Source of the DNA: Manihot esculenta
Lineage: Eukaryota > Streptophyta > Magnoliopsida > Malpighiales > Euphorbiaceae
Assembly: GCF_001659605.2 (NCBI RefSeq)
Contig: NC_035170.2
Location: 16,258,265-16,322,264 of the forward strand
Direction: 5' to 3'
Length of the DNA stretch: 64,000 nucleotides
The notes under the pieces were generated by a model. The model did no database searches. It had not been told where the DNA came from and saw only the letters and a program-made list of their open reading frames with translations. This document shows, piece after piece, positions 57,298-64,000 of this stretch. Each line of letters begins with the position of its first letter. Within the stretch, counting starts at the first letter, position 1. Made by a program: the position numbers and the translations under genes.

Positions 57298-59550
57298 TGT
57301 AACGACCCCAAAATGGACTGTCACCGGCGCTAGGATTCAGGTCGGCTTAAGGCCGCCAGAACCCGTAGCAAGCCTGCTATACTCTCTGTGTACCTGTAAC
57401 ACTCATACATGATCCTACATTTTCTGTGAAAATAAAAACTCTTTTCTGAACCAAGGCTTAACCTGGGCATGCACTATCTCTGTACTCTGTACTCTGTACT
57501 CTGTACTCTGTACTCTGTACTCTGTACCCCTGACTAGAGCTTGCTCTAGATGGGTTAACTCATACCTGTTAAGCCTGGTTTTTCACATACAGTAAAACAT
57601 ATATACATAGACAGATCATGTACATAACAAACATCACTAAGTCAAGCACATTTCTAACTTTATACACAACTATTACATCTCTTTAATATTACATGTCCAC
57701 TCTAAGCTATTACAAATCTCTTTACTCTTTCTGTACTCTGTGGATCTCCTCTGTATACTGTGTACTGAACCTGCAAAACTGGGGTTAAGGGAGTGGGATG
57801 AGCTCTATAGCCCAGTGAGTAGAACAGCAAAACATCTCAGTAAAATATGATCTCATGGAATGCACCATATCACAGACAATCCACATCAAGGGTAAATCTG
57901 TCACCACATAGTCCTGGTAACTCTGCTGTGCCAGGGCGTAGAATCGAGCACCTGGTCTTCCTGTCATATATGTATATGTGTATATAACACCTCTGTACTT
58001 ACCATTGCCAGGGCATAGTCAAAGGCTCCTGGACTTTACTAGATACCTGCCAGGGCGTAGTCAAAGGCTCCTGGACTTCTCTGTGCCAGGGCGTAGTCAA
58101 AGGCTCCTGGACTTCTCTTAGAGACTATTGGATCATTCAGCATTCACCCACAACAACAATTCACTATGCAATGCAGCATATTCATGAATTCTAATGCAAA
58201 CAACCTGCTGTATACTCATGATGCATGAACTATGCTGAAAGCAGTTTATGTCTCAATTAAAAGCATTTAAGTTTAGTTCCACTCACCTGTGGCTATCTGG
58301 ACTGATTCTGCAGGCTCTGAAAACTCTGGAGCAGTACTCACTGCTGCTCTCTCTGGTTCCTCTGGTCTGTGTAAGCACAGATAAACTCAAATGAGGGACC
58401 AAACTACCTCAAGACCAATTCTATGAAACTCCCCAAGAATCCCCTTAAACTCACTCAAACATCCATGCAAAGCATGCAAAGGAAGGCTGGACAGAACACT
58501 TTCGGTGGCAAGTTCGGCAGCCGAAAGTCCTCTCCAGAGCCGAAACTCAAGCACCTTCGGCGGCCGAATCTCTACTTTCGGCAGCCGAACCCTTTCGGGG
58601 GCAAGTTTCGGAGGCTGAAAGGCACTCCAGAGACGAAAGTCTCTAACCTTCGGCGGCACCTTCGGCGGCCGAACTCCCCTCCAGAGCCGAAAGTCCAAAA
58701 GCTCGAGGGCAAGCTTGGGCAGCCGAAGCCACCTCCTCATGGGTTCGGCGGCCGAATGTACCTTCGGCAGCCGAACCTGAGTTCATCCGCAAGGCAGAAA
58801 CTTGCTCTGCCTCTCGCCAAAAGCACAAAACTCTCCCAATCTCAAACACCTCAATCCCTCAACATGCATACACCCAAGTATATGCTCAAAGGGGTTAGAA
58901 ACTGCCTTTAAAACCCCAAACACACAACACATACAACACATAAACAAGCGTTACTCACAAAATCATCAAAACCTCACAAATAACCCTATTCATGCAACTC
59001 TCCCCCAAAACCTCATAAAATCTTCAGAAAACATAAAAACAAGCTCAAGATCTTCATTACCTCTTGAAACCAAGAAGATGAACGATCCTAACGTGGAGTT
59101 TTGGAGCAACTCTCCTTCAAACTCTCCAAACTTCAAAATTCAAGTTTCTAACTCAAAACCTTCAAATAACATAAAAATCAATCAAATCTTTGCTTGATTT
59201 AATGAAAACATGAAGAATACTCTAAAAAGGACAGGGTCTCACCTCAGCAAGTCAAAGAAACGGTGATCTTATCGTTTCAACCGACTGAGGGCCTTTTATA
59301 GGTGGCTGGCCAGACCACCTTCGGCGGCCTATCGTGAAACCGAAAGCCATGCATGTTCGGCGGCCGAACCTCAACTTCGGCGGCCGAACCTGGCTTTTCT
59401 GCCTTGGTTCATTTCACTCAAAAACTCATTTTCTTATGCTTTAAAACTATGAACATACCAAAACATGTTAGAAAAACATAAATCTGACCCTTCTAGAGAC
59501 TTCCGACATCCCGAACTCCACCAGAAAGTAGAATTTCGATGCCGGACTTA
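57298..59550 (-). repeat. Tek4 3' LTR, truncated
   Basis: Plus-strand start TGTAACGACCCC (the LTR's 3' end). It has a run of about seven CTCTGTA heptamers (57478-57528), three AGTCAAAGGCTCCTGGACTT repeats (58018-58115) and TTCGGCGGCCGAA palindromes (58500-58770, 59320-59390). The U3 end TGTAATACCCGGC is missing: at about 59550 it runs into pol. The 5-bp flank is ATGGT (57293-57297). Confidence 0.9.
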
Positions 59551-60186
59551 CGTTACTGGTAAACCCACTACAAAATCCATCGCTATGTTCTCTCATTTCC
59601 ACTCTGGAATCGGTAATGGGTTAAGCATTCCAGCTGGTTTCTGATGCTCTAGTTTCACCCTCTGGCAAACCTCACAGGCTGTCACAAACTGCGCCACTTC
59701 TTTCTTCATGGCTGGCCACCAATAGACCCTTTTCAGATCCTGGTACATCTTGGTGGCTCCTGGGTGAACACTATACCTCGCATTATGAGCTTCCCTCATA
59801 ATGTCTTCCTTCACACTGCTCCTATCTGATACACAAAGTCGACTCCCATAACGGAGGATCCCTTTGCTGTCGAATCTGAACTCTACATTGTTGCCTGACT
59901 GAACAGTTCTGGCAATTTTCATCAACTCTGGGTCCTCGTGCTGTTTCTGAGCTATCTGCTCCAGAAACACAGGTGTCACTCTCATCTATGCGATCAATGC
60001 ACCCGTACCAGACAACTCTAATTGTAACCCTTCCTCTATGAGCTTATAAAGCTCCATCACTACTGGTCTCCGCTCTGTTGCTATATGGGATAAACTGCCT
60101 AGTGACTTCCGGCTTAGGGCGTCTGCCACAACATTCGCCTTACCCGGATGATACTGGATCTTACAATCATAATCACTGAGCAATTC
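59551..60186 (-). pseudogene. Tek4 pol fragment (RNase H end to integrase)
   Basis: Minus strand: [20 protein letters not shown] (RNase H end), then the spacer, and the integrase zinc domain [15 protein letters not shown]...CEVCQRVKL. The fragment ends in the [18 protein letters not shown] region, where it joins the LTR. One Gln-to-stop change separates the two open parts near 59986. Very close to Tek3 residues about 1110-1325. RT, protease, gag and most of the integrase core are absent here. The upstream part is cut off by Tek5 at 60187. Confidence 0.92.
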
Positions 60187-62479
60187 TGTAACACCCCGGA
60201 AACCGGTACCTCTCTGTAACGGCCCAAAGTGCTCGGCACTAGGATCCAGATCGGCTTAAGGCCGCCTAGACCCGTAGTAAGCCTGCTATGAACTTTGTGA
60301 ACCTGATAAAATCCCATACATGATCCAACACGACTCCTAACTTTTCTTTAAAATTTCCATACTTAACCTTTAAAACATCAGATATCTCAATCTGAAATAG
60401 CCCTCAGGGCCAAACCAGTGATACTCTACCAAGTAACCTCCATGCACTATGCTAAAAAACATAGAACCCACTCTGTAAGGGTCAGCATATCATAAGTTCA
60501 CTTGGCTACCATAGAGTCACAGGAATCAAACCTGGTCTTCTCTATTGGCCTCTCTATGGATCACAGGAATCAAACCTGGTCTTTCCTCTGCACTGATCTT
60601 GGGTCAAAGGAATTAAACCCTGTCTTCCCTCACAGTTATAATTCACTGGGTTTTCGAAACACAACATTTATTAAGCCTGGTTTGACTCATTTCTCATCAA
60701 GAAACTTAAAACAGGATACATGCATACACAAGGGATAAAACATACTATAGGCAAAGCACATACTAATCCATAAGCACCTTAACTGATCATCTATACATCT
60801 GTAATAAATATCTCTTTAATTTTCATCATGTCCACTACTCTCGTACACATGCAATACTGGAGCCAACACTCTGATGCTTCTATCGCCCCAGCTAACTCTG
60901 TACCTGCACAACTGGGATTACGGGAAAGGGATGAGCTAGAAAGTCCAGTGAATAGAAACACTGAAAACAGTTCAGTCATACGCATATTGTATGAAAATGC
61001 ATCACAACTCAAACATTCCACATCTTGGATTAGACATGACCTCAAAACTCCCTCGACGGGCTATTGATGTCGCCTTGGTCAATCCTCATAAACAATGATA
61101 ATGCAATGCACCATATTCGTGATTCTAATGCAATCACCCTAATACATATCATGGCATCCATGATGCATGACCTATGCTAAAACATTCTGGTACTTTAATA
61201 TAAAACATGAAGTTTAGTTCTACTCACCTCTGCTCCTCTGGCAGAAACTGTACTGACTCGGCAACTGCTAATCCTGACGACCTCCCTGAACTGTCGGGTC
61301 CAAGCCTACACAAATGGACTCGAATGAGGTGTCAAACATACTCTTATCAACTCTTAAACAACTTCCCAAAACCCCTCTAAAACTCTTAAAACAATCACAT
61401 AAAGCATGCAAAAGAAAAGCTGGACAGAACATATTCGGCGGCAGATTCGGCGGCCGAATATCCTGAACAGAGCCGAAACTCAAGCACCTTCGGCGGCCGA
61501 ATCTCCTCTTTCGGCGGCCGAACCCTTTCGGGTGTTACCTTCGGAGGCCGAATCCCCTATACAGAGCCGAACCTCAAGGCACTCAAGGGCAAGCTGTGGC
61601 AGCCTAAGCTACCATGCAAGTGGTTCGGCGGCCAAATCCTTCTTCGGCGGCCGAACCTGAGTTCATCAGGAACTCAGCTTCGTGCATAGCCATCTCCTGC
61701 CAAGCACCAACTCCACTCTACATACAACCCTCATCTCCTCAACTCACATATACCCTGGTATATGCACAAAGGGGTCCAAAACTACCTATTAACCCCAACA
61801 AAACAGCAACTAAAACACATATACATGCTTCACCATTAAAAGCATCAAAACTAACCTAAGCATGCAACTTATGCATAACCTCCTCTAACCTCTTTAAAAA
61901 CTGTTAACAAACTCATTAAAACAAACTTCAGATCTTCACTTACCTCTTGATACAAGAAGCTGAAGACTCTGAACAGCAACTCCTCCTCCAAAGCTTCAAA
62001 CCCTCACAACTCTTCTTTTCTCTCAAACGTTCAAACCCTTTGCAAATGATCAAACCCTCTGCATGAGCTGATAAAAGCTTGCAGATGAGTCATGGGAGAC
62101 GTGGCCTAATCCTATAGCCATGATCTGGAGGCAACAGCTGGCCAAACCACGGACTGAGGAGCATGCACAGCTTAGCCGACCACCCCAGTTTCGACTGCCG
62201 AAACTGCATGCAAAACCATGCAACTTTCGGGGGCCGAACTTAACCTTCGGGGGCCGAACGTTGAGCACTTTCGGCGGCCGAACTTACCTTCGGCGGCCGA
62301 ACCTGGCCTTTGTCCCCATAAGCTTTTCGCTTCAAAACTCAATCCGGTTTGATTCAAAACCTTTCAAACACTTAAATTCTTTTAGAAAACCTTCACTCTT
62401 ACCCTTCTAGAAACCTCTGACATCCCTGAACTCCATCGGACGATAGGAATTTCGATGCCGGATATAGCCGGGTATTACA
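60187..62479 (-). repeat. Tek5 3' LTR
   Basis: 2293 bp, plus-strand TGTAACACCCCGG to CGGGTATTACA, with a second TGTAACGGCCC-like start at 60216. Left flank AATTC (60182-60186). The polypurine tract (62480-62493) and the hairpin (62497-62516) follow, so this is a 3' LTR of a longer element, not a solo LTR. Palindromes TTCGGCGGCCGAA at 61434-61660 and 62225-62300. Confidence 0.92.
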
Positions 62480-62516
62480 ATCTTCCCCCCTTTAAAAACA
62501 TTCGTCCTCGAATGTT

Positions 62517-64000
62517 AAAAAAAAAAAAAAAACAAACAAATAACAGGCAAGTAAAGCCTATCCCTTTTCTCTAAAAAGAGCTCCACAGCTTTCGCTGCGC
62601 TACTCTGATCCTTACTCTTCTCTTTCTATTTTCATCTTAACTAAACTCATCTGTAGGTTCAATACCAAACTATAGGTTCGATACCAATCTGTACTTCTAA
62701 TCTTTGTCCGCCTTTCCTCTTCTTTATTCAACGAACTTGACTTCTAACTCTCAACAGGTATTACTCAAATCTGTACTCTGATCATACCCATCTGTAATCC
62801 AATCCTCTTTGATTAGAACAGCTAGTAGATCAATCAATCCTATCTAGGAACACCTGTACTTAGTAGTGACTTTGTTAACTGTGACCAGTCATAACAAAAT
62901 CTCAAGAGTCTATCCTTCGTTTCCCGCAACAACACTGGCATATTCCAGGGTGAAGTACTAAGTCGGATAAAACTTTTATCTACTAAGCTTCTACACTATT
63001 CTCTCAACTCTGCAGGTACCATCCTGTAGGGTAGAAGGAAAGAAATGGTTCCGCGTCCAGATACCATTCTTATTCCAAACTCTAACTCCCTAACAGATGG
63101 AAAACCTGAGAGCTCGTCTGGGAAACATCTAGAACTCACTAGCACTGGGTACTGAGGTTAATTCCCTGTCCTGACTATTAAACATGCTCCCAAGAGCTAA
63201 AACAACCCTCTGATAACCTTTCCTGAATAACTGTGAGCCTATAGGGCTGACATCAACTTCTAGGCACCTCTATACTCTGTCTCCCTAAAGGACTACCTTT
63301 GATCCATCCTGAACTCTAAACTCTCCTACCTTGTCTCTATGGACACAGGTAGTACTATGAGTAGTTAGCCAATCCGCCCTAGGTTGACATCATCAGTCAC
63401 CCCTAGAACCATAAGGTCAGCTGGATCGCATCTACTCTCCTCTAACTCTGTACTGTACTGACTGACTGACTCTGCTTTAGATGGATCACACTTAGGTTCA
63501 TTGACCCAAGGAACACACTCTAAGCCTAGAAGTCATCAAACCCATTCTATCAACGGCTCACTAACAACAAGGAAAGCGAACACTGGGGTCCAAAACCAAC
63601 AGCATACACATCTGAATACTTCCAAGTGAACGTATCTGACGTCACCGTGTATGATGTGTTAGCCTCCTACTAAGTCAGGATGAAGATCCAAGCCAAAGCT
63701 AATGGAACTTCCCTCGGGAACTCACTGAAGAAAAGGCTCACCCTCTTCCTCTGCCTCAACTACCATCTAATCCCAGACTGAGTCTAATCTCTTTCTGAAC
63801 TTATTCTTACCTCTTAACTCTTTCTTGGGAAATCAAAACTCTTCTTTAGTTCACTATCCTTTAACTACTAACTCTTCTCTGTCTCTTTACTGTCCATTCT
63901 AAACATCTAACTTTGCTATACTCACATCAGAATACTCATAAGAGAACATACCTGGTACTCCTGTGTCTGATGTGTCTGTTTCTCCTCCTTGCCTATCAGC
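62517..64000 (-). pseudogene. Tek5 gag-pol remnant, no long ORF
   Basis: There is no ORF, but reading the minus strand recovers the order of Tekay pol. A Gly/Arg/Ser-rich gag end lies near 63680-63760. A protease region with EANTSYTVTSDT and SDVYAV follows near 63600-63660 (the family has [11 protein letters not shown] and [11 protein letters not shown]). Next comes the RT start, with FPSVRELEFGI near 63075-63110, LPYRMVPAELRE near 63010-63050, and LVDKSFIRLSTSPWNMPVLL then LLRFCYDWSQLTKV near 62875-63000. From there to the polypurine tract (62517-62860) I see nothing recognisable, so RT core, RNase H and integrase are deleted. Divergence from Tek3 is far greater than for Tek4. Confidence 0.7.

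Overview
This is a 64-kb stretch of plant (most likely eudicot) heterochromatin-type DNA built entirely from nested and tandem LTR retrotransposons. I found no host gene, tRNA, rRNA or CRISPR. The plant assignment rests on Tekay/Del-type, Athila-type and long-LTR Copia elements with initiator-Met-like or Asp-like tRNA primer sites and 5-bp target-site duplications (TSDs). A Euphorbiaceae-like source is only an impression.

Names used here. Cop1 and Cop2 are two copies of one Copia family (LTR about 1.5-1.75 kb, start TGTTAG). AthA is an Athila-like Gypsy family without its own visible pol (LTR 1370 bp, start TGATCAG, Asp-tRNA-type primer site). AthB is a related family (LTR 1.6-1.9 kb, start TGATAGA). 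Tek1 to Tek5 are Tekay/Del chromovirus Gypsy copies (LTR 2.2-2.36 kb, start TGTAA, end TTACA). E0 is the oldest layer, an Athila-like element on the minus strand with remnants of pol and of an ORF downstream of pol.

Layout. 1-2854: old LTR fragments plus a scrap of E0. 2855-12627: Cop1 (plus), decayed, holding solo LTR Tek1 (7933-10094). 12628-13843: E0 downstream ORF and the C-terminus of E0 pol. 13839-57297: a tandem AthA array (minus strand) with three LTRs. Two successive units of about 6.7 kb, after subtraction of nested insertions, each carry the same fused piece of partial LTR plus integrase. LTR2 of the array is split by Cop2 (21541-36598), which is split by AthB1 (25858-32650), which is split by Tek2 (26889-29177). 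Unit 2 is split by solo LTR AthB2 (40368-42132) and by Tek3 (44025-54064). LTR3 is split by solo LTR AthB3 (54470-56059). 57298-64000: Tek4 (LTR plus pol fragment) and, inserted in it, the 3' end of Tek5, which runs off the window.

The only intact coding sequence is the Tek3 gag-pol (46684-51666, 1660 aa) with all catalytic residues and near-identical LTRs, so Tek3 is a very young and possibly active insertion. Everything else is pseudogenic. The TSDs GCCAT, AACCT, GCTGA, ACAAT, TTGTG, AAATG and GAAAG give a firm relative order of events, with nesting five elements deep (E0 > AthA > Cop2 > AthB1 > Tek2). The most unusual features are the AthA tandem array with its repeated LTR/integrase chimera, the quasi-palindromes built on TTCGGC/GCCGAA in the Tekay LTRs, and paired stem-loops in the Tek3 leader.
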